Below are positions 1-8,650 of a stretch of 53,634 bases of DNA, in pieces. The first letter of the stretch is position 1. Each line of letters opens with the position of its first letter. Location of the stretch: contig NZ_PDWV01000025.1 of the NCBI RefSeq assembly GCF_010093385.1, forward strand, positions 1-53,634, read 5' to 3'. Below the pieces are notes generated by a model that saw only the letters and a program-made list of their open reading frames with translations, had not been told where the DNA came from and ran no database searches. The translations under genes and the position numbers were made by a program. This DNA comes from Pseudoxanthomonas mexicana. Lineage in GTDB: Bacteria > Pseudomonadota > Gammaproteobacteria > Xanthomonadales > Xanthomonadaceae.

Positions 1-111
1 GCCTTCGCAGTGGCGACGCGCACGCCTGGCGCCCCCGCCCAACGTATGAAGCGCGCGTCCCCGGATGCCGGCCGCCGCCGCGTCCTGCGCACGCGTCGCC
101 ACTGCGAAGGC
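1..111. repeat. 20-bp perfect inverted repeat, arms 1-20 and 92-111
   Basis: GCCTTCGCAGTGGCGACGCG at 1-20 is repeated as its exact reverse complement at 92-111, with 71 bp between. The left arm coincides with the window edge, so the arm may be longer than seen. No transposase lies nearby. It could be the ends of a small non-autonomous element or a pair of inverted intergenic repeats. Confidence 0.7.
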
Positions 112-823
112 AGCGTGCCCGGGCGTGCACCGCTGTCCACCGCCAGCCTGCTGGCCATGGCGGTGATGGCTTTGGGTCCCGTCACCGCACCGGACGGCAC
201 GCGCGTGGCGGTGCAGCCGCTGTCTGGGTTGCCGCTGTCGGTGGACGAAGGCGACGCGTAAGGCGCAGCGACGGTGCGCACGCCTGCGTGTACGGCATCG
301 TGCACCGCGCTCGCCCCTCATCCGGCCCCGTATCAGGTACGGGGCAGGCTTTTCAGCCACCTTCTTCCCGTCGCGCGGGGAGAAGGCGCTTCTGCACGCA
401 TCGCGTTCGCCGGTCCGGCTATGGATGTAGACGTCGACATCGACGTCGTTACTGACGCAGACGCAACACCGTGCGCTGCGCTTCAAGATCATCGCGCACT
501 GTCGATATGCACCCCTCTCCCGCGACGCGGGGAGGGTTTGCTGAGAGAGCGATTCATTGCAGAAGAGGGTACCGCGCCAGCGATCCTCGACGGGGACGCA
601 CTTGCAGCCAAGCTGGACGAAGCTAGGGCTTCGCACAACGGTACCCATGTGGTCGCCGTGGCTGTTCACCTGGATCCGGAGGGCCGCTGCTGCGGCGCCG
701 ACCACGTAAGCAGTGTCGCGTGAGCTTCGCAAAGGCGGTGTCAACGCGCGCGGCGGTAGCAGGTAAAACTGGGGCGGCGGTCACAGGCAGGCGTGAATCG
801 GTGCTGTCCGCCGACGGATGGCA
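1..823. other. Region without a convincing complete gene
   Basis: A plus-strand frame is open from the window edge to a stop at 259-261. Its last 40 or so residues (LLAMAVMALGPVTAP...) look protein-like, but the upstream part is Arg-rich and holds an inverted repeat, so it could be the broken 3' end of a gene that begins outside the window. The rest holds hairpins: a stem at 325-345 (GCCCCGTA/TACGGGGC), an imperfect stem at about 360-386, and a CTCTCCCGCGACGCGGGGAG-type hairpin near 514-535. There is also a short GTAGACGTCGACATCGACG run near 428. A frame from 274 to 723 has no recognisable domain, and I do not call it. The region looks like repeat-rich intergenic DNA. Confidence 0.5.
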
Positions 824-2218
824 TCACGGCGACGCCTCATCCGCATGCCCGGTGTCCACGAACACCGGATTGGAATGGAACCACAGGTCCTGCCACGGGT
901 CTTCGCCCGGCACATCCGCCGGCGGTGTGGTGTCGCGCGTGTTGCTGCCGCGTGCGCGCACGAACGCGCCACGCGCGGGGACGGGCAGCGTCCACGTGAC
1001 GATGCGCCACGCGCCTTCGCTGCGCCAGGCATCGGCGGTGACGGGGTGCACCTGCATCACCGGGGTGCCGTCGGGACCGGGTGAACCGACGATCAGCGTC
1101 ATCTGTTCCAGCGCCGGGTGCTGGCCGTGATGGTTGGGGATGGCGGGCTGCCGCACCTTCAGTTCGATCCGCATGAGAGCGCCCGCGGGCAGGGGGAGCG
1201 TCTGGCCCAGGGTGGCGGTGGGCGTGCGGCCATCGGCGCCGCGCACGGTCAGTTCCAGCGCGTCGATCAGGTCGCCGGTCACGGCGAACATGCGGCCCTC
1301 GCGCAGGCCGTCGAGGATGTCGCCGGCCTCGCGCCGCGCCCATACGTAGGTCTTGCTGTATTCGCCAGGATCGTAGTCGCGTCCGCCATCGCGCAGGTTG
1401 TGGTGCGAGTCGGACGTGGCGGTGATCCAGAAGCGGCGCCCTTCGGCCAGTAGCGTACCCCCCCCGCCGCCCACCTGTGTGGTCATCTGGTCGAAGCCGC
1501 CGAACGTCGGTGCGGCGCTGTTGCGGTACAGGCCACGCTCGCTGCGGATCGCCTGGTGGCCGGGCGCGCCTTCCATGCCCACCAATACCCGCGGTGCGGC
1601 GTCGTGCCAGGCGCGCAGTTCGTCCGGTTCCACGTCGCCCCACTGGCCCACGCCGGTGGCCGTGCGCGAGGGGTGGTTGACGAACACCAGCGGCGGTGCG
1701 GGCAGGGCACGCATGTGCGCCAGCGCATCGAGCATGGTCTGCGCGTCGTCGCGCTGCACGCCGTCCACCGGTTCGTTGCGGCTGAAGCGGCGCTCGATCT
1801 CGACCAGATCGTCGCGCTCGCGCGCACTTGGCGCGATGATCAGCGAAGCGTGTTCGGCGGCGGGTACGTCGAATTCCATCCCGTTGAACTGGATCAGCGC
1901 AGGCACCTCGCGGCGCGCCTGCTGCAGCGCGGGCCAGGCGTGGTCGCGGGTCACGGCCGAGTGGCCGGGGCCGCCGTGGTCGGTATGCACCATCCAGCTG
2001 AGGCCGAACGCCAGCGCCTGCCGTGCGTTGCGGCTGCGGGTGTACGGCGAATCGCCGCCGCGGATGGGCGTGGGCGGTGACGTGCTGCGGTCCCAGTCCA
2101 CGCTCCACTCGCTGTGCACGTGGTGGTCGCCGGCCTGCCAGCTCCGGCCGGCATGGGGACCGGTGGCGCAGGCGGACAGCAGGAGGACCGACAGGGCCGG
2201 CAGGAAGAGGGAGCGCAT
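824..2218 (-). CDS. PHP-domain metal-dependent phosphoesterase, predicted lipoprotein
   Basis: The protein has 464 residues. An N-terminal lipoprotein signal has its lipobox at LLLSAC (Cys17), so it is probably anchored in the outer membrane facing the periplasm. A PHP-type metal centre follows: DHHVHSEWS at about residues 31-39, then MVHTDHGG. This is the HxH...HxDH pattern of PHP phosphoesterases, which bind two or three metals and hydrolyse phosphoester bonds. The start at 2218 was chosen because the signal peptide begins there; an upstream in-frame ATG at 2257 would add 13 charged residues ahead of it. It lies 100 bp downstream of the TonB receptor on the same strand. I infer that it processes a phosphorylated substrate handled by that receptor. 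The substrate cannot be read from the sequence. Confidence 0.8.
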   Translation of the reverse strand: MRSLFLPALSVLLLSACATGPHAGRSWQAGDHHVHSEWSVDWDRSTSPPTPIRGGDSPYTRSRNARQALAFGLSWMVHTDHGGPGHSAVTRDHAWPALQQARREVPALIQFNGMEFDVPAAEHASLIIAPSARERDDLVEIERRFSRNEPVDGVQRDDAQTMLDALAHMRALPAPPLVFVNHPSRTATGVGQWGDVEPDELRAWHDAAPRVLVGMEGAPGHQAIRSERGLYRNSAAPTFGGFDQMTTQVGGGGGTLLAEGRRFWITATSDSHHNLRDGGRDYDPGEYSKTYVWARREAGDILDGLREGRMFAVTGDLIDALELTVRGADGRTPTATLGQTLPLPAGALMRIELKVRQPAIPNHHGQHPALEQMTLIVGSPGPDGTPVMQVHPVTADAWRSEGAWRIVTWTLPVPARGAFVRARGSNTRDTTPPADVPGEDPWQDLWFHSNPVFVDTGHADEASP

Positions 2219-2318
2219 GGACGTTTTTTCTCGCGAAGCACGAGGCCGCCGCGGCATGCGGCGGCATCGCAGGAAGAAGGGAGCGCGCCCCGGGCAGTGG
2301 CCGGCGGCGCGCGGTGGC

Positions 2319-5300
2319 TCAGAAGTCGGCGCGCAGGCCCAGGCTGATGCGGCGGCCAGATTTCTCGTACATGGTCGGGAACGAGGGATCCATGGTGTAG
2401 CCGCTGGTTTCCTCGTCCGTCATGTTGATGCCCTTCAGGCTGAGCTTCAGGTGGTCGCTGATGCGGTAGCCGATCGACCCGTCCAGCTGGCCGTAGGCGT
2501 CGCGCCAGATCGGATACATGTTGTAGCCGATCGATTCCACGTACTCGTCCTTGTGGTTGTACGACACGCGGGCGTCGAAGCGCGCGTTCTCGTAGTATGC
2601 GGTGAAGTTCCAGCTCTTCTCGGCCAGGCCCGGCATGGGCGTGCGGATACCCAGGCTGGATTCGCCGGCCAGCGAGCTGTCCAGCACGGTGTAGTTGGCG
2701 TTGATGCCGAAGCCCTCCAGGGACGCGTGCAGCGCGGACAGCGGCAGGTTGGCGACCAGTTCGATGCCGTCCACGTCGTAGGAGCCCTTGGCGTTGACCG
2801 GCTGGTACACGTCGAAGTCGTAGTAACCGTTGAGCGTGCCGTTGGCGTTGTAGACGGCCACGTCCTCCACCACGCCGGTCAGCGCACTCACCACCACGCC
2901 GTCGATGCGCTTGCGGAAGTACGACGCTGCCAGCAGGCCGCCGTTGTCCAGGTACTTCTCCAGGCCGATCTCCCCCTGCTTGGCGTAGGTGGGCTTCAGG
3001 TCCGGGTTGCCGTCGGTGAAGCGGAACGAGCTCCAGCTGGCGGTGCGCTTGTAGGCCACGTCGGTCAGCGACGGACGGATCAGCGTTTCCGAGCCGGCGG
3101 CGCGCAGCAGCAGGCCGTCGGCCAGTTCGGCGCTCAGGTTGAAGCTGGGCAGCACGTCGGTGTAGCCGCCGTCCTTGGACACCGGCGTGTCGGTGTAGCC
3201 GGTACTGCCGTCGGGATTCTGCACCGGGTGGTAGCCGAAGGAGACCACCTGCGTGTCCACGTAGCGCGCGCCGGCGTTCACCGTCACCGGCACGCGGCCC
3301 AGGGTGAAGTCCAGGTTGGCCATCGCGTACAGCGCGGTGACTTCTTCGTCCACGCGGTAGTACTGGGCGTCGTCGAACGGCGTGGAGAAACCGGGGTAGC
3401 GGAAGTAGCCGCGTGCGAAGTCGTTGGACACCTGCTGCCAGTCGAGGTCCTTCACGCTGTAGGCGCCGCCGGGGACGATGTCGCCGATCCACTGCAGCGG
3501 GCTGTCGGCCAGGGTGCGCGTATTGACCCAGGAGGTGTCGCCAGGGCCGGGGCCGGTGATCTTCAGCTCGCCGTAGCGGCGTTCCTTGCTGCGGTCGGTG
3601 TAGCGGCCGCCGAACTGCACGCTGCGCAGCGCGGGCAGGAACGGCAGCTCCAGCGTGCGCGTCACGTCCAGCTTGGCGGCGTACTTGTCGTCGTCGATCT
3701 TCTCCAGCGTGGTCTCGTAGGCCTCGAACAGGTAACGCGAGGGCGAGTTGTACATATCGAAGCCGGCGGAGCTGGCGCTGGGGAGGGTCTCGCCGCTGCG
3801 GCCGGTCCAGCGCGTGCGCGATGGCGCGTAGGCCACGTGCTTGAGGTTGGAATAGTCCAGGGTCTTCTCGGCGCCGGAATAGCCGGCCATCGCATCAATC
3901 GCCCAGACGTCGTTCTTCCAGTCCAGCGCCAGGCTGTACTGGGCGTAGTCGGTCTGGTTGATGCGTTCCTTGCTGAGGAACTCGTGCTGGGTGGCGGTGT
4001 AGGACACGTCGCGCAGCACCAGCATGCCGTACTCGGAGAGCGTTGTGTCGTCGTACGCATGGATGGTTTCCAGCGTGCTGCGGCTGGAGGCGGAGTACGC
4101 CGCGGCGTCGTATTCGTCCTCGGTGGTGTCGTAGCCGCCCAGCATGGCGTCGAAGGTCAGGCTGAAATCGCGGCTGGGCTTGTACTGCAGCGAGGCGGTG
4201 GCGCCCCACTTGTCCTGGTCGTTGAGGTAGACGCGGTCGCCCACCTTGTCCTGGAACACGATCAGGTTGCTCTCGGCGGTGTCGGTGCGGTTGTCGATCG
4301 TCCAGCCGGTATCGCGCTCGATCACCGCTTCGGCCTGCGAACCGCGCGTGCCGGACGCGCCCAGGAAGCGCGACATCGGGCGGAAGTTGATGCCGGACGT
4401 GGAATCGGTGCGGTTGGTGCGTTCGGCATGGGCGAACGACACCAGTGCGCCCCAGTCGCCCCAGGTGTCGCTGGCCAGGAAGGCGAACTTGGGATCGGTT
4501 TCTTCCGAGATGGAGTTGTAGGCGCCTTCGGCGGAGGCCACCAGCTTGCGACCGCTGTAGTCGAACGGGCGCGCGGTGGAGATCTGTACCGAGCCGGCGA
4601 TGCCGCCTTCCTCGTCGGCGGCGGTCGGCGATTTCCGCACCGTCACCTGCTGGATGATTTCCGAGGCGAACAGGTCGAACTCGACATCGCGCCCGCCGCT
4701 GCCGGAGGCGGTGGCGAGGTCGTTTATGGAGACATGCGTGTACTCCGAAGGCAGGCCGCGCACGTTGACCTTGCTGCCCATGCCCTTGCTGCGCTCGATG
4801 GTCACGCCGGGCATGCGCTGCAGCGCTTCGGCCAGGTTCTGCTCGGGAAAATCGGCCACGTCGGTGGCGACGATGGAGTCGGAAAAGCCGGTGTTGTAGC
4901 GCTTGATGTCCACCGCCTGTTCCAGGCTGCGGCTGTAGCTGCCCACCACGGTGACGCTTTCCAGTTCCTGCGCATCCACCGCCTGCGCGTGCGGCTGCGA
5001 CACGGGCGCCGCGGCCGCCGGCGCTGGTGCCGGCGCGGGCGCCGGGGCAGGCGCTGCGGGCGTGTCGGATTCGAGGGTGACGGTGCTGGCGTTGAGGTAG
5101 CGGTAGCGCAGGCCGGTGCCCTGCAGCAGTTGCGCCAGGGCCTGGTCGGACGACAGGCCGGCGGGCACGGCACGCGTGCGCGGGTTGCCGGCCTGCGCGG
5201 TGTAGACGAACTGCAGGCCGGTCTGGCGCGAGAGCGCATTGAGTGCGGTGTCGAGCGACTGCGCCGGGATGGCGGCGGTGGCGACGTTCGCCTGCTGGGC

Positions 5301-5363
5301 GACCACCGTGCCGGTGGTGGCCTGCAGGGCGAGGGCGATGGAAAGAGCGAGGAGTCGGCGCAT
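2319..5363 (-). CDS. TonB-dependent outer-membrane receptor with N-terminal STN domain
   Basis: The protein has 1014 residues. It has a signal peptide (MRRLLALSIALALQ...VVAQQ), then an STN domain at about 30-90 (IPAQSLDTALNALSRQTGL), an Ala-Pro linker, a plug domain (PEQNLAEALQRMPGVTIERSKG then VNVRGL) and a long beta-barrel ending in an aromatic Phe. The STN domain is the periplasmic piece that contacts FecR-type anti-sigma factors. Together with the fecI/fecR-like genes just upstream, this makes it a transducing receptor. The start at 5363 gives the signal peptide; an earlier ATG at 5417 adds only a charged, His-rich tail. About 125 bp, including an AT-rich patch at 5450-5480, separates it from the FecR gene, so it may have its own promoter. 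The ligand is unknown; nothing here shows iron specificity. Confidence 0.93.
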   Translation of the reverse strand: MRRLLALSIALALQATTGTVVAQQANVATAAIPAQSLDTALNALSRQTGLQFVYTAQAGNPRTRAVPAGLSSDQALAQLLQGTGLRYRYLNASTVTLESDTPAAPAPAPAPAPAPAAAAPVSQPHAQAVDAQELESVTVVGSYSRSLEQAVDIKRYNTGFSDSIVATDVADFPEQNLAEALQRMPGVTIERSKGMGSKVNVRGLPSEYTHVSINDLATASGSGGRDVEFDLFASEIIQQVTVRKSPTAADEEGGIAGSVQISTARPFDYSGRKLVASAEGAYNSISEETDPKFAFLASDTWGDWGALVSFAHAERTNRTDSTSGINFRPMSRFLGASGTRGSQAEAVIERDTGWTIDNRTDTAESNLIVFQDKVGDRVYLNDQDKWGATASLQYKPSRDFSLTFDAMLGGYDTTEDEYDAAAYSASSRSTLETIHAYDDTTLSEYGMLVLRDVSYTATQHEFLSKERINQTDYAQYSLALDWKNDVWAIDAMAGYSGAEKTLDYSNLKHVAYAPSRTRWTGRSGETLPSASSAGFDMYNSPSRYLFEAYETTLEKIDDDKYAAKLDVTRTLELPFLPALRSVQFGGRYTDRSKERRYGELKITGPGPGDTSWVNTRTLADSPLQWIGDIVPGGAYSVKDLDWQQVSNDFARGYFRYPGFSTPFDDAQYYRVDEEVTALYAMANLDFTLGRVPVTVNAGARYVDTQVVSFGYHPVQNPDGSTGYTDTPVSKDGGYTDVLPSFNLSAELADGLLLRAAGSETLIRPSLTDVAYKRTASWSSFRFTDGNPDLKPTYAKQGEIGLEKYLDNGGLLAASYFRKRIDGVVVSALTGVVEDVAVYNANGTLNGYYDFDVYQPVNAKGSYDVDGIELVANLPLSALHASLEGFGINANYTVLDSSLAGESSLGIRTPMPGLAEKSWNFTAYYENARFDARVSYNHKDEYVESIGYNMYPIWRDAYGQLDGSIGYRISDHLKLSLKGINMTDEETSGYTMDPSFPTMYEKSGRRISLGLRADF

Positions 5364-5488
5364 CGTGGAATCCGGATGGGGTGTGGGGTGGTGGCGCGCG
5401 TCATCGCACGCGCTCACCTCACCTACGAGTCCGGAAGGAACGGATCGGGCACCGTTTTTTCCGTGAAATTTTTCTTACAGCACCGGAC

Positions 5489-6514
5489 TCACCGCGTGCC
5501 GTGCGCCGGCATGCGGCGCGAGCGCACGCGTATCTCGCGCGCGTCGGCGCTCAGCGCCAGCGTGGGTTGTTCGGCCAGGAAGGCACGCAGCGAGGCCACA
5601 TCGTCCACTCGCAGGTTGCCGGTCAGGCGCAGCGCGCCGGCTTCGCGGTCCTCGACGCGCAGGCGCACGGTGTTCATGCGGTTGAAGCGGTCGGCGATGT
5701 CGCGCAGGGGTTCGTCGCGGAACACGACGCGTCGCTGCCACCATGCCGTCATGGCGGCGGCATCTTCGCGCACCACACTCACCTGGCGGTCGGCATGCGC
5801 CACGCGCGCGGACTGTCCGGCCGTCAGGTCGGCCAGTAGACGGCCCTTGCCGCCGCGGTCGACCACGTGGATGCGGCCCTCGGCCACGCCGAAGCGCGCC
5901 TGGTCGCGCTGCAGCGATACGTCGAAGGTGGTGCCGATGTCGCGCACCTCCAGGCCGGCGGCCTGCACGGCGAACGGGCGGCGGTCGTCGGCGACCACGA
6001 AGCTCGCCTGGCCGCGTACCAGGTCGACCCGGCGGCGCAGCAGGCCGACGGTCGCGGTGGCGCGGCTTTCCGCATTGAGGTGCATCACCGTGCCGTCGTC
6101 CAGCGTGACCACCCGTGGCGCACCATGCGCGGTGGTGTACTGGCGCGTGACGGGCAGCGCGGCCTGCACGGCGATGCCGATGCCCAGCAGTACCGCCGCG
6201 GCCGCGGCGATGCGGGGCAGCCGTCGCGGCGGCGTGCGCGTGGTGGAGGTGCGCAGCGGCAGTGCGACGATGTTGTCGCGTGCCTCGCCGGCTGCGGATT
6301 CCGGCGGCAGTCCGCGCACGGCCTCGCCGATTTCGGTGGCGACACGGGCGATGGCCAGGTATTCGCGCAGGTGCACGGGCGAGGCCACCAGCCAGTCCAT
6401 GAAGCGCTGCTGGTCGTCAGGCGCCAGCGCGCCTTCGCGCTGCAGCACGTGCCAGTAGGCGGCTTCGCGGGTAGCGCTGGCGGTGGTGCCGGGCGGGAAC
6501 AGCGGCGAGGCCAT
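5489..6514 (-). CDS. FecR-family anti-sigma regulator
   Basis: The protein has 341 residues. The N-terminal cytoplasmic part (EAAYWHVLQREGALAPDDQQRF...SPVHLREYL) matches the DUF4880 domain of FecR proteins. A single transmembrane helix follows at about 95-115 (IAAAAAVLLGIGIAVQAAL), then a periplasmic FecR domain (TLDDGTVMHLNAESRA) and a C-terminal STN-like tail. FecR proteins relay receptor occupancy to the partner sigma factor. Its ATG at 6514 overlaps the sigma-factor stop by one base (TGATG), so the two are translationally coupled; the ATG at 6541 would overlap more. The downstream gene is the STN-bearing receptor, which completes the signalling trio. Confidence 0.92.
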   Translation of the reverse strand: MASPLFPPGTTASATREAAYWHVLQREGALAPDDQQRFMDWLVASPVHLREYLAIARVATEIGEAVRGLPPESAAGEARDNIVALPLRTSTTRTPPRRLPRIAAAAAVLLGIGIAVQAALPVTRQYTTAHGAPRVVTLDDGTVMHLNAESRATATVGLLRRRVDLVRGQASFVVADDRRPFAVQAAGLEVRDIGTTFDVSLQRDQARFGVAEGRIHVVDRGGKGRLLADLTAGQSARVAHADRQVSVVREDAAAMTAWWQRRVVFRDEPLRDIADRFNRMNTVRLRVEDREAGALRLTGNLRVDDVASLRAFLAEQPTLALSADAREIRVRSRRMPAHGTR

Positions 6515-7059
6515 CACGCCGCTCCCATCGCGCGCCGGCACACGGCCAGGCCACGCACGACATGCGTCTTCACCATGTGCGGTGACACGCCCAGGCGCTC
6601 GCCGATCTGCCGGTAGGTCAGGCCGTCGCGGTACTGCATGACGAGGACGGCGCGGGTACGGGCCGGCAGGCTCGCCAACAGGGCCTGCATGTGCTGGCGG
6701 CGCTGCGCACGCTCGGTGGCGTCCTCCACGCCGTCGGCATGGGTGACCAGCGCGGCCAGCTGCTCCACATCCTCCATCGGCACCGGGGTGCGTTGCCGCC
6801 GCGCGGCCTGTTCGCGCGCCAGGTTGAGCGCGGCGGTGAACAGGTACGCCTCGGGGTTGGCGATGCGTTCGCCCTGGCCTTGGTGCGCACGCAGCAGGCG
6901 CAGGTAGGTCTCCTGCACCAGGTCCTCGGCTTCGTCGTTGGCGCCGCGGCGGGCGAAGAAGCCGCGCAGTGCCGGTGCCTGGTCGGTGAACACACGGGTG
7001 AGCGCGCGGATCGCGTGTTCGGCCAAAGTGTTGTTCCGCCCCGTCGGAAAGGGCGGCAA
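6514..7059 (-). CDS. ECF-family RNA polymerase sigma factor (FecI-like)
   Basis: The protein has 181 residues. Region 2 contains DEAEDLVQETYLRLLRA and ANPEAYLFTAALNLAREQ. Region 4 contains LPARTRAVLVMQYRDGLTYRQIGERLGVSPHMVKTHV, a clear sigma-4 helix-turn-helix. It heads the sigma-FecR-receptor cluster and most likely drives the receptor gene and itself. The start is uncertain: no in-frame ATG or GTG lies between the upstream in-frame stop and the conserved region. The candidates are TTG at 7059, used here, and TTG at 7026, and neither has a strong ribosome-binding site. A rare start may keep the sigma factor at low level, or the upstream sequence may contain an error. Confidence 0.88.
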   Translation of the reverse strand: MPPFPTGRNNTLAEHAIRALTRVFTDQAPALRGFFARRGANDEAEDLVQETYLRLLRAHQGQGERIANPEAYLFTAALNLAREQAARRQRTPVPMEDVEQLAALVTHADGVEDATERAQRRQHMQALLASLPARTRAVLVMQYRDGLTYRQIGERLGVSPHMVKTHVVRGLAVCRRAMGAA

Positions 7060-7135
7060 GGTACGCGGTGGGGATGACGGTCAGGTGACACGCATGCCGT
7101 GTCCCGGCGACCGGTGTGGTGCGCAGCGCGGTGCG

Positions 7136-7762
7136 TCAGGACATGGCAATCATCACCGTGCCGGTCGTCGCCAGGGCCAGTGAACATGCCGCGTCCACGG
7201 CGCGCGCGCTACTTCCGCGCATGCCACGGCAGATGCCGGCCGCCACGGCCTGCGTCGTCGCCAGCATCGCCAGCAGATGCACCACGACGGCCGCCAGCAT
7301 CAACCCAAGCGATCCGGTGGCGCTGATGGCGCGCGCGGGTCCGTCCGCCATGCACAGCGGCAACAGCGCCGGCAGCAGCATCAGGCCGCTGCCGTGTGCG
7401 GTGCCCATCAGGCAGGACCAGGCGGCGAGCCCCGCGTGTGATCGAGGCGCGGCGTGGCGCGTGGCGATGCGTGGGCGCGCGACGAGTCTCCATGCCGCGA
7501 ACACCAGCAGGCCGCTCCCCGCCAGGGCGAGCAGGTGCTGCTGCGGCAGTCTGATGCCCTGCATCACCACCACCACGACCAGCGCCACCGACAGGGCGTG
7601 CCCGAGGGCGATGGGCAGCAGGCTGCGCCGCACGTCGTGTGCATCGCCGGAGTGCGTGGCCCGGGCCGCGGCGAACAGCCAGCCGTTGGCCGGGTTCAGG
7701 CCATGCAGCGCGCCGATACCGGCGACGGCGAGCCACGGCCACCACGCATCCAGCAGTGGCAT
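7136..7762 (-). CDS. Polytopic membrane protein, NicO/UreH-like
   Basis: The protein has 208 residues and about six hydrophobic helices. Two His-bearing helix motifs, GIGALHGLNPANGW near the N-terminus and GHALSVALVVVVV in helix 2, plus GTAHGSGLMLLPALLPL, resemble the histidine-containing helices of the NicO/RcnA/UreH/TauE-like transporter-fold families. This is a resemblance only; the substrate is unknown. It starts 12 bp after the DUF899 gene and is probably cotranscribed with it. Confidence 0.75.
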   Translation of the reverse strand: MPLLDAWWPWLAVAGIGALHGLNPANGWLFAAARATHSGDAHDVRRSLLPIALGHALSVALVVVVVMQGIRLPQQHLLALAGSGLLVFAAWRLVARPRIATRHAAPRSHAGLAAWSCLMGTAHGSGLMLLPALLPLCMADGPARAISATGSLGLMLAAVVVHLLAMLATTQAVAAGICRGMRGSSARAVDAACSLALATTGTVMIAMS

Positions 7763-7774
7763 GACGTCGCCGCC

Positions 7775-8539
7775 TCAGGGCCTGGCCGCGCAGCACCCGC
7801 CGGCCGCGACGGGCGCTGCCGTGTCGTAGCGGTCGTGGTGGCGCACCCAGGCCATGGGATAGTCCAGGGCGTCTTCGTTGCGGCCGTAGGGGGTCAGATC
7901 GAGCAGGGCGTAGGTGTGCATCATCGCTTCCACGCCGCGGCCATAGCGCGAGTAGGTGTGGAAGACCTGACCGTCGTCGTCGCGCACGAACACGCTGATG
8001 CCGGGCGCTTCCTCGTGCGGGAACGGCTGCCGCGTGTAGTTGTAGTCCACAGCGCCGCGCGACATCTCTTCCTGGCTGAAGTTGACGCCGAAGTCGTGGT
8101 TGAACGAGGTGCCGGACGAAGACACCCACGGGAACGTCCAGCCCATGCGCCGGCGGAAGGCCTCGATGTCGGCCAGCGGTGCGCGCGACACGGCGACCAG
8201 GGTGAGGGCGCGCTGGGCGAGGTGGAGCAGGGCGCCTGCGTGATGATCGGCCATGAAGGAGCAACTCTTGCAGCCCTGTTCCCAGCCGGGTGCGAACATG
8301 AAGTGCTGCACCATCAGCTGGCGACGGCCGTCGAACAGTTCGGCCAGCGTGCGCGTGCCGTGCGGCGTGTCGAAGGTGTAGGGCGTGTCCACCCGTACCC
8401 AGGGCAGGGCACGACGCTCGCGGGCGACCTGGTCGCGCAGGCGGGTGAGTTCCTTTTCACGTGCGAGCAGGGGGAGGCGGGCGGCGCGCCAGGCATCGCG
8501 GGAAACGAGGGTCGGGGTGTAGTGTGCAAGGGCGTTCAT
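7775..8539 (-). CDS. DUF899 family thioredoxin-like protein
   Basis: The protein has 254 residues. It has the family signature FDGRRQLMVQHFMFAPGWEQGCKSC...FMADH: a thioredoxin-like fold with a CxxC pair (CKSC) and a W-rich segment (MGWTFPWVSS). The conserved tail (DEDALDYP-like, WVRHHDRYD) matches DUF899 proteins. The C-terminus ends in a GGCC cysteine pair. The activity is not established for the family; a redox or peroxidase-like role is inference. The start at 8539 is set by AGGAG just upstream. The beta-propeller gene lies upstream and the NicO-like membrane protein downstream. Confidence 0.85.
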   Translation of the reverse strand: MNALAHYTPTLVSRDAWRAARLPLLAREKELTRLRDQVARERRALPWVRVDTPYTFDTPHGTRTLAELFDGRRQLMVQHFMFAPGWEQGCKSCSFMADHHAGALLHLAQRALTLVAVSRAPLADIEAFRRRMGWTFPWVSSSGTSFNHDFGVNFSQEEMSRGAVDYNYTRQPFPHEEAPGISVFVRDDDGQVFHTYSRYGRGVEAMMHTYALLDLTPYGRNEDALDYPMAWVRHHDRYDTAAPVAAGGCCAARP

Positions 8540-8650
8540 GGTGGGCTCCTGGTCGGGGGAGGTGGAGCGGACGCGGGCATGCGTCGCCCGTGCCGATGCC
8601 GTCGGGCATCGGAGATGCAAGGGATGGATGGAGCGCGAAGTGGCGGGCGA

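Noticed and set aside
274..723. A 149-codon plus-strand frame
   Set aside because: It includes hairpin repeats, lacks a ribosome site and has no recognisable domain. It is described within the 1-823 region entry instead.
1398..6458. A plus-strand open frame of 1686 codons opposite the PHP, TonB receptor and FecR genes
   Set aside because: It is antisense to genes with clear domains, its translation is low-complexity and Arg/Ala/Gly/Val-rich, and such long empty frames are common at very high GC.
2319..7059. Calling the FecI/FecR/receptor set an iron-citrate system
   Set aside because: The families fit, but nothing in the receptor identifies the ligand, and a PHP phosphoesterase follows. The ligand was left open.
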